This document shows positions 16,239 through 24,678 of a stretch of DNA of 34,288 nucleotides, piece by piece (within the stretch, counting starts at the first letter, position 1; each line of letters begins with the position of its first letter). The translations under genes were made by a program, and so were the position numbers. The notes under the pieces were generated by a model. The model was not told the origin of the DNA. It saw only the letters and a list, made by a program, of their open reading frames with translations, and did no database searches. The stretch comes from Beggiatoa sp. (GTDB lineage: Bacteria; Pseudomonadota; Gammaproteobacteria; Beggiatoales; Beggiatoaceae), in assembly GCA_003245895.1 (NCBI GenBank), contig QKBZ01000008.1:1-34288 (forward strand), given 5' to 3'.

Positions 16239-17516
16239 TTAATCTGTATTAAGTCCAATAAGCAATAATTCTTCTACTATTTTCAGGGTATTAGTTAATG
16301 CCCCTGCATTGGCTAATAAATATTGGCGGGCGTTTTGCCCCCATTTTTTGCGCAATGCAGCATCTGCTAACCACTCAGTCAATTGCTGTTTGAGTGCATC
16401 CTTGTCAGATACTAACACTGCGCCCTGTGTCTGCACTAATTGTTGATAAATATCAGCAAAGTTAAAAACATGCACACCACTTAACACCGGTAAACCCACT
16501 AAAGCGGGTTCTAATGGATTATGTCCACCGCGTTCAATTAAGCTGCCACCAACAAAGGCGATCTCTGCGCCCGCGTATAAATACTGCAATTCCCCCATAG
16601 TATCGGCTAAATACACGTCAATTTCGTTACGGCAAGGCTGTTGCACGCTACGACGCAACAGATTTAAGCCCAATTGTGTGACTAATTGCGCTACAGTATC
16701 GAAGCGTTCAGGGTGTCTAGGTACTAAAATTAACAATAAGTTAGGGAATTGCTGCCGTAACTGTTGCTGCACTTGTAATAAAATCTGTTCTTCGCCTTCA
16801 TGTGTGCTAGCAGCAATCCAGCAAACACGTTCTGTACCTAATAATTGGCGTAATGCGTCGGCACGTTCCGCAAATTGTGCGGGCAACTCAATATCAAACT
16901 TAATATTGCCTGTCACCTGCACACGCGGTGCGCCTAATTGGCGAAAACGCGCAGCATCCGCTTCTGTTTGTGCTGCAACACAGGCTAAGTACTGCAAAGT
17001 TTGGCGAGTAAAGCGTGCAAAACGCAGGTAGCCTCGCGCCGAGCGAGCGGACATACGGGCGTTAATCAATACACTTTGAATACCACGTTGATGACATAAA
17101 TGCAGCAGATTAGGCCATAATTCAGTTTCGACTAATAATAACAGTCGTGGCCGTTGGCGGCGCAAAAACTGTTGCATGGCAAACGGCACATCATAAGGCA
17201 AATAAACGTGATGTACTGCATCACCTAAAGCTTTGCGTAAATGTTGCGAACCAGTCGGCGTAGTGGTGGTTACAAGAATTTGTTGCGGATAGCGTTGTAT
17301 TAATTGGCGCAGCAAAGGTAACACCGCTTGCACCTCACCCACCGACACCGCATGCAACCAAATGCTAGACGGGATCGTCTCAGGCAAGGCAGGGGCAATA
17401 CCAAACCGTTCTGCCCAGCGTTGCCGATAAGCAGGGGCTTTGCGGCCACGCCACCACATGCGCAGTAAAATCAGCGGCATGAATGTGTACAGCAAGACGG
17501 TATAGAACACACGCAC
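16239..17516 (-). CDS. waaA: 3-deoxy-D-manno-octulosonic acid (Kdo) transferase
   Basis: 425 residues, the usual WaaA/KdtA length. It adds Kdo from CMP-Kdo to lipid IVA in lipopolysaccharide core synthesis at the inner face of the inner membrane. The N-terminus carries a membrane anchor (VLLYTFMPLILLRMWW) followed by basic residues; the GT-B fold has the N-terminal HAVSVGEVQA motif (with the conserved Glu) and C-terminal AFVGGSL...GGHNPLEPA donor-binding motif. The start is a GTG at 17516 with AGGA eight bases upstream. It is divergent from nudC, with a palindromic element in between. Confidence 0.93.
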   Translation of the reverse strand: MRVFYTVLLYTFMPLILLRMWWRGRKAPAYRQRWAERFGIAPALPETIPSSIWLHAVSVGEVQAVLPLLRQLIQRYPQQILVTTTTPTGSQHLRKALGDAVHHVYLPYDVPFAMQQFLRRQRPRLLLLVETELWPNLLHLCHQRGIQSVLINARMSARSARGYLRFARFTRQTLQYLACVAAQTEADAARFRQLGAPRVQVTGNIKFDIELPAQFAERADALRQLLGTERVCWIAASTHEGEEQILLQVQQQLRQQFPNLLLILVPRHPERFDTVAQLVTQLGLNLLRRSVQQPCRNEIDVYLADTMGELQYLYAGAEIAFVGGSLIERGGHNPLEPALVGLPVLSGVHVFNFADIYQQLVQTQGAVLVSDKDALKQQLTEWLADAALRKKWGQNARQYLLANAGALTNTLKIVEELLLIGLNTD

Positions 17517-17594
17517 AACCGTTATCCTACACTGAAAAAGCAGGCGTTATGATGGCAGAGCCATGCTGTGCGTGGTATAAAAAACCTTTTTACG

Positions 17595-17739
17595 TTTTCT
17601 AGCGCCCACGCGCTTTGCGTGGGTGCAAGTCCAGACGCGCCTGCGTCACGACTCCATTTGCCGTTTGCTTCTGTATCCAGCACTCGGCGCAGGCGCGCCG
17701 CTACGGGTTCCCACGCAAAGCGCGTGGGAACTAGCAAAA
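17595..17739. repeat. Palindromic element between waaA and nudC
   Basis: The ends are TTTTCTAGCGCCCACGCGC and the inverted GTGGGAACTAGCAAAA. Each end forms its own hairpin (CCCACGC...GCGTGGG), and inner GACGCGCCTGCG / CGCAGGCGCGCC are inverted. It is a diverged member of the CTCGTTCCCA-type family, about 145 bp. It explains the open but non-coding frame before nudC. Confidence 0.7.
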
Positions 17740-17762
17740 CATTTGGATTATTTTTCTCAACC

Positions 17763-18629
17763 ATGAGACTTCTTTGCATGAATGATCTTGCGTTTCCTGA
17801 TGTCTTTATGCCCGCTGTACGCCCGCCAGAATCATCACAAGGTGTAGCCTTATGGTGTGCCTTCCGTGGTCATCAAATTTTAGTCGCGGAAATCGGTGAT
17901 ACTTATTGTTTGCCCGAATGGGATCAATTTCAACGTAGTGGCTTAACGGCTCAGCATGAATTGTATTTAGGCACTTTAGCACAACAGCCTTGTTATGCGG
18001 TGGAATTAGCCGATACGGTAGAAGCCCCCACAGGTATGACCTTTATTAACTTGCGTCCTTTGCTGTTCCATTTAAGCCGCGAAATGTTTGGCGTAGCAGG
18101 ACGCGCCTACCAGTTGATAAGCTGGCATCAACAACACCGGTTTTGTGGTTGCTGTGGCACGCCCATGCAGCAAGATGATAACGAGCGCGTAAAGCGTTGT
18201 CCCGCCTGTGGCTTGTCGTGTTATCCGCGCATTTCACCAGCGGTGATCATGTTAATTTATCGCGGCAATGAAGTATTGTTATCTCGCTCGCCGCATCATC
18301 CTAAAGGTATGATGACAGTGCAAGCAGGTTTTGTCGAAGCGGGCGAAAGTTTGGAGGAAGCGGTCAGACGCGAAGTGTGGGAAGAGGTAGGTTTGGGGAT
18401 TAAAAACCTGCGCTACTTTGGCAGTCAGCCGTGGCCTTTTCCTAATTCGTTGATGATTGGCTTTATCGCAGAATATGACAGCGGTGAACTGAATGTGAAC
18501 ACCGACGAATTGGAAACCGGCGATTGGTTTGCATGGGATCAACTTCCCGCACATATACCACCACCGATGAGTATTGCCCGCAGTTTAATTGAATGGTTTG
18601 TGGCTAAAAATCGCGCTGAATTTGACTAA
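17763..18629 (+). CDS. nudC: NAD(+) diphosphatase / RNA NAD-decapping hydrolase NudC
   Basis: Cleaves NADH and NAD-capped RNA. The start is at ATG 17763 (288 residues) or 17778 (283); upstream the frame is only a palindromic repeat. Neither start has a strong ribosome site. Order: variable N-terminal domain; zinc ribbon FCGCCG...CPACG (about residues 129-152); Nudix box G-x5-E-x7-REVWEEVG with the catalytic glutamates; and the NudC-specific SQPWPFPNSLMIGF motif. It is somewhat longer than E. coli NudC (257) because of the N-terminal domain. It converges with the E1-like gene, with only 4 bases between stop codons. Confidence 0.92.
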   Translation: MRLLCMNDLAFPDVFMPAVRPPESSQGVALWCAFRGHQILVAEIGDTYCLPEWDQFQRSGLTAQHELYLGTLAQQPCYAVELADTVEAPTGMTFINLRPLLFHLSREMFGVAGRAYQLISWHQQHRFCGCCGTPMQQDDNERVKRCPACGLSCYPRISPAVIMLIYRGNEVLLSRSPHHPKGMMTVQAGFVEAGESLEEAVRREVWEEVGLGIKNLRYFGSQPWPFPNSLMIGFIAEYDSGELNVNTDELETGDWFAWDQLPAHIPPPMSIARSLIEWFVAKNRAEFD

Positions 18630-18633
18630 ATGC

Positions 18634-19395
18634 TTAAGCTGATGTCGCGTTGGCTTGACCACACACAGGGCAATCAGGATTTTTCACTAATTTCATTTCG
18701 CACCATTCCATATGCAGTGCATCGAGTAATTGCAAGCGACCTATCGGCGAATCACCAATGCCCATGATCACCTTCATCGCTTCTAATGCTTGCAAACTGC
18801 CAATGACTCCGACTACAGGTGCTAATACACCGGTTTGCGTGCAGCTCTCGGCTAAAGCTTGATCGCTAGGGTATAAACAGCGATAACACGGGCTATCAGG
18901 TAATTCGTTATGGAACACGGACAATTGTCCTTCCATACGAATCGCCGCGCCATAAATTAACGGTTTACGCTGTTGCACACAAACTTCGTTAATCAACATG
19001 CGGGTGTTTAAATTATCCGTGCAGTCTAAAACGACGGTGGCTTGTTGTACCCATTCCGTTAACTGATCATGGTCTAACTGCTGGTTAACCGTGGTCACTT
19101 TTACTTCAGGGTTTAATGCCTGCAAACGCTGCTGCGCAGATAACACCTTAGCTTGACCGATATTGTCCGTGCCGTGCAGCACTTGGCGCTGTAAATTTGA
19201 TAAATCCACCGTATCAAAATCACATAACACCAAATGCCCCACCCCTGAGGCAGCTAAGTACATAGCAGCGGGTGAACCTAAGCCCCCTACGCCTACGACT
19301 AAGGCAGTGGCCTGCATTAATTTTTCCTGCCCACGAATATCCACTTGGGGCAACATGATTTGGCGGCTATAGCGTAATAATTGTTCGTCGTTCAT
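18634..19395 (-). CDS. MoeB/ThiF-type E1-like adenylyltransferase
   Basis: 253 residues from the ATG at 19395, where homology begins (MNDEQLLRYSRQIMLPQVD); the frame runs 30 codons further upstream into a GTAGG-type repeat. It adenylates the C-terminal Gly of a ubiquitin-like sulfur carrier (MoaD for molybdopterin, ThiS for thiamine). The ATP motif GVGGLGSP (residues 35-42), the R-Q pair in NLQRQVLH, the DCTDN loop, and two CxxC zinc pairs (CYRC, CPVC) are present. I cannot separate MoeB from ThiF by sequence alone, and no moa or thi gene is nearby. There is no Shine-Dalgarno at 19395. Confidence 0.88.
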   Translation of the reverse strand: MNDEQLLRYSRQIMLPQVDIRGQEKLMQATALVVGVGGLGSPAAMYLAASGVGHLVLCDFDTVDLSNLQRQVLHGTDNIGQAKVLSAQQRLQALNPEVKVTTVNQQLDHDQLTEWVQQATVVLDCTDNLNTRMLINEVCVQQRKPLIYGAAIRMEGQLSVFHNELPDSPCYRCLYPSDQALAESCTQTGVLAPVVGVIGSLQALEAMKVIMGIGDSPIGRLQLLDALHMEWCEMKLVKNPDCPVCGQANATSA

Positions 19396-19425
19396 GGTGG
19401 GAGGCTCAAAGCTAACTAAAAATAG

Positions 19426-19518
19426 TTGTAGGATTTGCGCCGCGTCCTTTTGCGGTGCGAGCGCGGAAAATCTGGACAGCAACATGATGGGTTTCGCTTC
19501 GCTCTACCCATCCTACAA
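19426..19518. repeat. GTAGG-type palindromic repeat
   Basis: The ends TTGTAGGAT and ATCCTACAA are inverted. The right unit is a full hairpin (GGGT...ACCC with a TTCGCTTCGCTC centre); the left unit is diverged. It lies between the E1-like gene and rpoH. Confidence 0.6.
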
Positions 19519-19564
19519 ATTAGCATGTCTTAAACTTAACAGCAGTGAGAAAAAACCCCTAATA

Positions 19565-19597
19565 GAAAATCCCCCACTGAGCGTGATTCAGTGAGGG
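19565..19597 (-). terminator. Intrinsic terminator of rpoH
   Basis: CACTGA/TCAGTG plus CCC/GGG pairing around one bulge (19572-19597), followed on the minus strand by ATTTTC. It lies 20 bases past the rpoH stop. Confidence 0.7.
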
Positions 19598-19617
19598 ACA
19601 AGGGGGGAAGGAAAAGA

Positions 19618-20487
19618 TTAAGCGTATAAAGTAATCTGTTTTTTCAGCTTTTTAATCGCGCTGTTTTCAATTTGGCGGATACGTTCTGCTGAGACGTTAT
19701 ATTTAGCGGCTAATTCATGTAAAGTCGCTTTTTCTTCAGCTAACCAACGACTTTGTAAAATGTCTTGGCTGCGTTCGTCTAAATCAGCGAAGGCTTCGTA
19801 TAAAGCAGTTTGACCTCGGTTTTCCCACTGCTCATCTTCAATCATTTGCGCAGGGTCATAGCGGTCATCTTCTAAATACACCGCAGGTGCAATGCTGTCG
19901 TGATCGTCATCGGCATCAACCGGCGCATCAAATGCCGTGTCGTGCATGCTTAAGCGTTTTTCCATCTCCAGCACATCGCGTGCGGTTACGCCTAAGTCAT
20001 TGGCTACGTCTTCGACTTCTTGTTGTGTCATCCAGCCTAAGCGTTTTTTCGCGCTGCGTAAGTTGAAAAATAACTTACGTTGGGCTTTAGTAGTCGCTAC
20101 TTTGACAATACGCCAATTGCGTAAAATATATTCGTGAATTTCAGCCTTAATCCAATGTACCGCAAAGGTAACTAAGCGCACGCCAACTGTTGGGTTAAAG
20201 CGTTTTACCGCTTTCATTAAGCCAACATTGCCTTCTTGGATAATATCCGCGTGTGGCAAGCCGTAACCACGGTAGCCGTTAGCAATGTGCAACACAAAAC
20301 GTAAATGAGATAAAACCAGCATACGGGCTGCGTTTAAATCTTGTTCATTATAAAAACGGTCGGCTAACTCGCGTTCTGCTTCGGCTGTTAAGATAGGAAT
20401 CGCTTTAACAGCTTGAGTATACCTTTCTGTGTCTTGACCTAATACCGCAAGCTGTGCGTTTAAACTCAGCGTTAATGCAGTAGACAT
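19618..20487 (-). CDS. rpoH: Heat-shock sigma factor sigma-32
   Basis: 289 residues. Directs RNA polymerase to heat-shock promoters. Order: region 1.2/2 with [22 protein letters not shown] and [14 protein letters not shown] (core binding and -10 recognition), the RpoH box with QRKLFFNLR that distinguishes it from other sigma-70 members, region 3, and region 4 helix-turn-helix ([19 protein letters not shown]). GGGAGA precedes ATG 20487. The promoter region carries a CIRCE operator (20517-20543), so HrcA repression is likely in addition to the usual DnaK-dependent control of stability. Confidence 0.95.
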   Translation of the reverse strand: MSTALTLSLNAQLAVLGQDTERYTQAVKAIPILTAEAERELADRFYNEQDLNAARMLVLSHLRFVLHIANGYRGYGLPHADIIQEGNVGLMKAVKRFNPTVGVRLVTFAVHWIKAEIHEYILRNWRIVKVATTKAQRKLFFNLRSAKKRLGWMTQQEVEDVANDLGVTARDVLEMEKRLSMHDTAFDAPVDADDDHDSIAPAVYLEDDRYDPAQMIEDEQWENRGQTALYEAFADLDERSQDILQSRWLAEEKATLHELAAKYNVSAERIRQIENSAIKKLKKQITLYA

Positions 20488-20516
20488 AATCGGATTTTCT
20501 CCCTAGTCGTTTTAAT

Positions 20517-20543
20517 TTGGCACTCTTTCACTATGAGTGCTAA
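20517..20543 (-). promoter_or_regulatory. CIRCE element (HrcA operator) upstream of rpoH
   Basis: Reads TTAGCACTC-N9-GAGTGCCAA on the rpoH coding strand, one mismatch from the CIRCE consensus TTAGCACTC-N9-GAGTGCTAA, with the correct spacing. It ends 29 bases before the rpoH ATG and begins just after the -10 box, covering the expected transcription start. Confidence 0.85.
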
Positions 20544-20544
20544 C

Positions 20545-20573
20545 AATATAGGATTTTTTACCAAAATTTCAAG
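20545..20573 (-). promoter_or_regulatory. rpoH promoter, sigma-70 type with sigma-32-like -35
   Basis: The -35 TTGAAA (20567-20572) and -10 TATATT (20545-20550) are 16 bases apart. The extended -35 CTTGAAA is also the sigma-32 consensus, with CC 14 bases later, but the rest of the sigma-32 -10 is poor. Confidence 0.55.
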
Positions 20574-21048
20574 AGTCAAGTGGGGCTAGCAATTTGATTG
20601 CCATATTGATGGACAGCTTTGCTTTTTGTGTCAGCAGATGTAAGGGGGGAATGCGATTGTTCAAGAGCAAAAAAACACACAATTTGAAATTTTTTGCCAA
20701 TCCTATAAAAATTTTATATTTTACAATATATTAGCTGCCATTCACCAAGCTAAAAACGTGTATAAGGTTAAAGATAACGCCCTCTACACAAGTCAGAATT
20801 TTATGTGAAAAACAATCATTGACTCGTTTATAGCATTCGGCTCCTCCTTATACAACTATATTTCCGCCTGTTTAGGTCTTGTATTCAACCAATTACCTTG
20901 ATGCTTAACTCTGCTGCACTGCATCTATTGCTCATAAAACTGATATACTTAGCTATTGTCGATACGCATGCTTGACCGGTTTCGGCGGTGTGCAAACTTG
21001 TGCTGTAGACAGACAAGTGATTTCCTTTCCTAGCTTGAGAAGACTTCT
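20574..21048. other. Gene-free region between rpoH and typA
   Basis: The region lies between divergent genes, is A+T rich and has no supported frame. A candidate extended -10 for typA (TGaTATACT, 20941-20949) would give a leader of about 93 bases; there is no clear -35. Confidence 0.4.
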
Positions 21049-22866
21049 GTGATAACCAAACTCCGCAATATTGCCATTATTGCCCACGTTGACCACGGCA
21101 AAACTACTTTGGTTGACAAACTGTTACAACAATCTGGTACTTTGCAAAGCCGTAACGAAGTAATGACCCGTGTGATGGACTCCAACGACTTGGAGAAAGA
21201 GCGTGGCATTACCATTTTGGCGAAAAATACCGCGATTCGCTGGCAAGATTACCGTATTAACATCGTTGACACCCCCGGTCACGCCGACTTCGGTGGTGAA
21301 GTTGAGCGCGTATTGTCAATGGTGGACTCCGTCTTGTTATTAGTCGATGCTGTAGATGGCCCTATGCCACAAACCCGTTTTGTGACGCAAAAAGCCTTAC
21401 AACACGGCTTACGTCCTATTGTCGTCATTAACAAAATTGACCGCGATGGCGCGCGCCCAGATTGGGTATTAGATCAAACCTTTGAGTTATTTGACCGTTT
21501 AGGTGCAGATGAAGCTCAGCTCGATTTCCCAGTAGTATATGCTTCTGCGTTACAAGGCTATGCAAACCTTGATAGCGATGCGCGTGGCGGCAATATGGAA
21601 CCTTTGTTTGAAGCTATCATCAAACATGCACCGATTCCTGATGTTGATCCAGAAGAGCCTTTTCAATTACAAGTCAGTGCTTTAGATTACTCTAGCTATG
21701 TTGGTATGATTGGTGTGGGTCGCATCACCAGCGGACGTGTGAAAACCAATATGACCGTGACCATCATGGACAAAGACGGTAAACAGCGTCAAGGTCGCGT
21801 GTTACAAGTGTTAGGTTTCCACGGTTTAGAGCGGGTAGAAATGCCAGAAGCCAGTGCAGGCGACATTATCGCTTTCACCGGTATCGAGCCATTATTTATC
21901 TCTGACACCTTATGCGATCCTGCGCATGTGCGTGCCTTACCTGCGCTCACCGTAGACGAACCAACCGTGAGCATGACTTTCCAAGTCAACACCTCACCAT
22001 TTGCTGGTAAAGAAGGCAAATATGTCACTTCGCGCCAAATCCGTGATCGTTTACAGCGCGAATTACTGCACAACGTAGCGTTGCGTGTAGAAGACACTGG
22101 CGACCCTGATAAATTCATCGTGTCTGGTCGTGGCGAATTGCACTTAAGCGTGTTAATTGAAAACATGCGCCGTGAAGGTTACGAGTTAGGCGTGTCTCGT
22201 CCGCAGGTTATTTATAAAGAAATCGACGGCGAATTATCAGAACCGTATGAAGCTTTAACCGTAGACGTAGAAGAAGCGCACCAAGGTGCAGTCATGGAAA
22301 AACTCGGCGAACGTAAAGCCGAGATGCAAAACATGGTGCCAGATGGTAAAGGTCGTATCCGTTTAGAATTTATCATTCCTGCGCGTGGCTTAATCGGTTT
22401 CCGTACCGAGTTCTTAACTGCTACTTCAGGTACTGGCTTGTTATACCATGTGTTTGAACATTACGCGCCAGTGAAACCCGGTGCGATTGGTCAACGTATT
22501 AACGGCGTGTTGATTGCGAATGGCGAAGGCAAGAGCTTAGGCTATGCCTTATTTAACTTGCAAGATCGCGGTCGTTTATTCATCGGTCATGGTGAAGCGG
22601 TGTATGAAGGCATGGTGATCGGTATCCATTCTCGCGGTAATGACTTAACTGTTAACCCATTAAAAGCGAAACAGTTAACCAACATCCGTGCGGCAGGTAC
22701 TGACGAAAACATTTTATTGACTCCACCGATTAAAATGTCGTTAGAACAAGCCTTAGAATTTATCGACGACGACGAGTTAGTCGAAGTAACCCCGCAAAGC
22801 ATTCGGGTGCGCAAACAGTTCTTAAAAGAACACGAGCGTAAAAAAGCTTCACGCGCTACTGCTTAA
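21049..22866 (+). CDS. typA: Translational GTPase TypA/BipA
   Basis: 605 residues, the normal length. A ribosome-associated GTPase of the EF-G-like group involved in stress and cold adaptation and in ribosome assembly. The start is GTG at 21049 (GTG ATA ACC), with a weak GAGAAG upstream. G1 is [10 protein letters not shown] (residues 12-21), G2 has RGITI, G3 is DTPGHAD, G4 NKID and G5 SAL. Domain II, III and V segments follow, and the C-terminal BipA-specific domain ([22 protein letters not shown] in part, then [17 protein letters not shown]-like sequence) is complete. A strong terminator follows. Confidence 0.95.
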   Translation: MITKLRNIAIIAHVDHGKTTLVDKLLQQSGTLQSRNEVMTRVMDSNDLEKERGITILAKNTAIRWQDYRINIVDTPGHADFGGEVERVLSMVDSVLLLVDAVDGPMPQTRFVTQKALQHGLRPIVVINKIDRDGARPDWVLDQTFELFDRLGADEAQLDFPVVYASALQGYANLDSDARGGNMEPLFEAIIKHAPIPDVDPEEPFQLQVSALDYSSYVGMIGVGRITSGRVKTNMTVTIMDKDGKQRQGRVLQVLGFHGLERVEMPEASAGDIIAFTGIEPLFISDTLCDPAHVRALPALTVDEPTVSMTFQVNTSPFAGKEGKYVTSRQIRDRLQRELLHNVALRVEDTGDPDKFIVSGRGELHLSVLIENMRREGYELGVSRPQVIYKEIDGELSEPYEALTVDVEEAHQGAVMEKLGERKAEMQNMVPDGKGRIRLEFIIPARGLIGFRTEFLTATSGTGLLYHVFEHYAPVKPGAIGQRINGVLIANGEGKSLGYALFNLQDRGRLFIGHGEAVYEGMVIGIHSRGNDLTVNPLKAKQLTNIRAAGTDENILLTPPIKMSLEQALEFIDDDELVEVTPQSIRVRKQFLKEHERKKASRATA

Positions 22867-22880
22867 GCGTGTGCTTTGAA

Positions 22881-22915
22881 AAAACCTGACCGTTTGCGCG
22901 GTCAGGTTTTTTTTT
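22881..22915 (+). terminator. Intrinsic terminator of typA
   Basis: A 12-bp stem, AAAACCTGACCG / CGGTCAGGTTTT, with a 6-base loop, continues into a nine-T run 14 bases past the typA stop. Confidence 0.93.
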
Positions 22916-22964
22916 GCCAGTTGATCTTGAGCACTGAAACAGATGTTGTAGGATGGGCTAAACC

Positions 22965-23079
22965 GTTGTAGGGTGGAATAGGCGCAAGCCGTATTCCACC
23001 ATGTGGTTTATACTCTGTTTTTGCTCAGCTTTTTGCAGAATTTCATGGTGGAATACGCTGCGCTATTCCACCCTACAAC
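22965..23079. repeat. GTAGG-type palindromic repeat pair
   Basis: Inverted arms start GTTGTAGGGTGGAATA and end TATTCCACCCTACAAC. Each is a hairpin. A truncated GTTGTAGGATGGGCTAAACC copy lies immediately to the left (22944-22963). It occupies the leader of the ABC ATPase gene. Confidence 0.8.
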
Positions 23080-23104
23080 GACCTTAACTTAAAGGAGCTT
23101 CATT

Positions 23105-23848
23105 ATGTCCGAAACGGTGTTAAGCGTTGATACCGTCAGCAAGTCTTATGGCAAAGTCCAAGCCTTAAAACAATTGAGTTTACACGTCGCTGTCGGTGAG
23201 TTTGTCGCCTTATTAGGGCCTAATGGCGCGGGTAAAAGTACCTTATTCCAATTATTAAGCGGCTTATTTAATGCTGACAGCGGACAAATTACCATTGCCG
23301 GTCATGCCTTACACCAAGCCCCTACGCAAGCCTTAGCCCGTTTAGGCATTGTGTTTCAGCAACCGACTTTAGATTTAAGCATGAGCGTGTTAGCGAATTT
23401 AAAATTTCACGCCCGCTTGCACGGCATGGGCGCGAAAACCGCTGAACGCATACAAAGCGAATTAGACCGCTTGCAACTGAATGAGCATCAGCAACGCGCT
23501 TGCGGCAAATTAAGCGGCGGCAATCGGCGACGGGTGGAATTAGCACGCGCTTTGTTACATGAGCCGGATTTGCTGTTAATGGATGAAGCGACGGTCGGTT
23601 TAGACCCCGCCTCACGGACAAACTTAGTGCAATATGTGCATGAGCTTTGCCACACTCGTCACATGGGTGTGTTATGGGCAACGCATTTAGTGGATGAAGT
23701 GGCACAAGCAGATCGCGTTATCGTGCTGCATCGTGGCGAGCAATTAGCGGTCGGCACACCCGCAGAGTTGCAGCAATTAACCAATACCAATTCTTTAGCT
23801 GATGCCTTTTTGCAATTAACGGGCAATGTGACGGAGCAAACATGCTAG
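23105..23848 (+). CDS. ABC transporter ATP-binding protein
   Basis: 247 residues. A complete nucleotide-binding domain: Walker A GPNGAGKST (about residues 38-46), Q-loop FQQPTLD, signature LSGGNRRRVELARALL, Walker B LLLMDEATVGLD and H-loop ATH. The FQQPTLDLSMSVLANLKFHARLHG segment resembles the ATPases paired with ABC-2 permeases, including those near PQQ-dependent alcohol dehydrogenase systems. AAGGAG precedes ATG 23105. It overlaps the next gene by 7 bases, so the two are translationally linked, but that neighbour does not look like an ABC-2 permease. The substrate is unknown. Confidence 0.88.
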   Translation: MSETVLSVDTVSKSYGKVQALKQLSLHVAVGEFVALLGPNGAGKSTLFQLLSGLFNADSGQITIAGHALHQAPTQALARLGIVFQQPTLDLSMSVLANLKFHARLHGMGAKTAERIQSELDRLQLNEHQQRACGKLSGGNRRRVELARALLHEPDLLLMDEATVGLDPASRTNLVQYVHELCHTRHMGVLWATHLVDEVAQADRVIVLHRGEQLAVGTPAELQQLTNTNSLADAFLQLTGNVTEQTC

Positions 23849-24540
23849 AGATTCCATACCGCAAACCTTTGGGCGTGGCTTTTATTGTTTTATTTGTTTT
23901 AGGTTTATTGCTGGATCAAACCGTGCCAGTGTGGGGACAATGGATCACTAATGTGGTGGTATGGTGCGTATTTGGCGGTTTATTGTGGTTAGCCAATGCT
24001 GAAGCGCGGTTTAGTTTATTAATTTGCGTGTTATACGCCACGCTCGGCGAGTTATTCTTGTCTTTAGTTTGGGGTTTATACGAATACCGCTTGCATAACG
24101 TGCCTTTATTCGTGCCTGCCGGACATGCCTTGCTATTCACGGTCGGAGTGTGGGTTGCGCCTGCCTTACCTGCCAGCCTGCCGCGTTTATTGCCTTGGGC
24201 GTTTCTGCCTTATCTAATTTTTGCCACTGTGACCGGCATGGATACTTTAAACAGCTTGTTATTCCTGATGTTCCTTGGCTGTTTACGTTGGGGTAGTGCT
24301 AAAGCGTTATATGCCACTATGTTTTTGCTGTCGCTGCTACTGGAGATTTACGGCACTTGGCTGGGAAATTGGCGTTGGGTGTACGACGTGCCTTGGTTTG
24401 GTTTGACGAGTATCAATCCACCACTGGCGGCGGGTGCATTTTATTGCATGTTAGATGTGTTAGTAGTGTGGACGCTGAATCGCTTGAAGGCAGAGCGAGG
24501 GCGGGTTTATGTGGGTAATGCGGAATTTGATGAAGCGTAG
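23842..24540 (+). CDS. Polytopic membrane protein of unknown function
   Basis: Not recognised. 232 residues with about seven hydrophobic segments (near residues 10-28, 33-50, 57-78, 92-110, 115-132, 138-172 and 196-214). Two similar motifs recur: GELFLSLVWGLYEYR followed by NVPLFVP...GH, and LEIYGTWLGNWRW followed by DVPWFG, each with an intramembrane Glu, Trp/Tyr residues and VPxF. This suggests an internal duplication and perhaps a catalytic or binding site. It overlaps the ABC ATPase gene (23842-23848), implying a joint role. The final TAG stop is supplied by a GTAGG repeat, so the original C-terminus may have been altered. Alternatives: a non-standard permease, or a membrane enzyme. Confidence 0.75.
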   Translation: MLEIPYRKPLGVAFIVLFVLGLLLDQTVPVWGQWITNVVVWCVFGGLLWLANAEARFSLLICVLYATLGELFLSLVWGLYEYRLHNVPLFVPAGHALLFTVGVWVAPALPASLPRLLPWAFLPYLIFATVTGMDTLNSLLFLMFLGCLRWGSAKALYATMFLLSLLLEIYGTWLGNWRWVYDVPWFGLTSINPPLAAGAFYCMLDVLVVWTLNRLKAERGRVYVGNAEFDEA

Positions 24541-24631
24541 GATGGGCTGACGAAGGAAGCCCATCGTTTACCGCGCATTTGATTTAACCGGATGACTCGA
24601 CTGATGGGCTTCGTGCCTCAGCCCATCCTAC
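24537..24631. repeat. GTAGG-type palindromic repeat pair
   Basis: The left arm begins GTAGGATGGGCTGAC and the right arm ends CAGCCCATCCTAC, inverted. Close copy of 2784-2869. Its first four bases contain the stop codon of the membrane-protein gene. Confidence 0.8.
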
Positions 24632-24632
24632 A

Positions 24633-24669
24633 TTTCTCGTTCCCATCGAAAGACGACGGGAACGAGAAA
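24633..24669. repeat. Single CTCGTTCCCA-type hairpin unit
   Basis: TTTCTCGTTCCC (24633-24644) and GGGAACGAGAAA (24658-24669) form a 12-bp stem. It directly abuts the preceding GTAGG-type pair and lies 9 bases from the nifA stop. Confidence 0.75.
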
Positions 24670-24678
24670 AAACATTGC

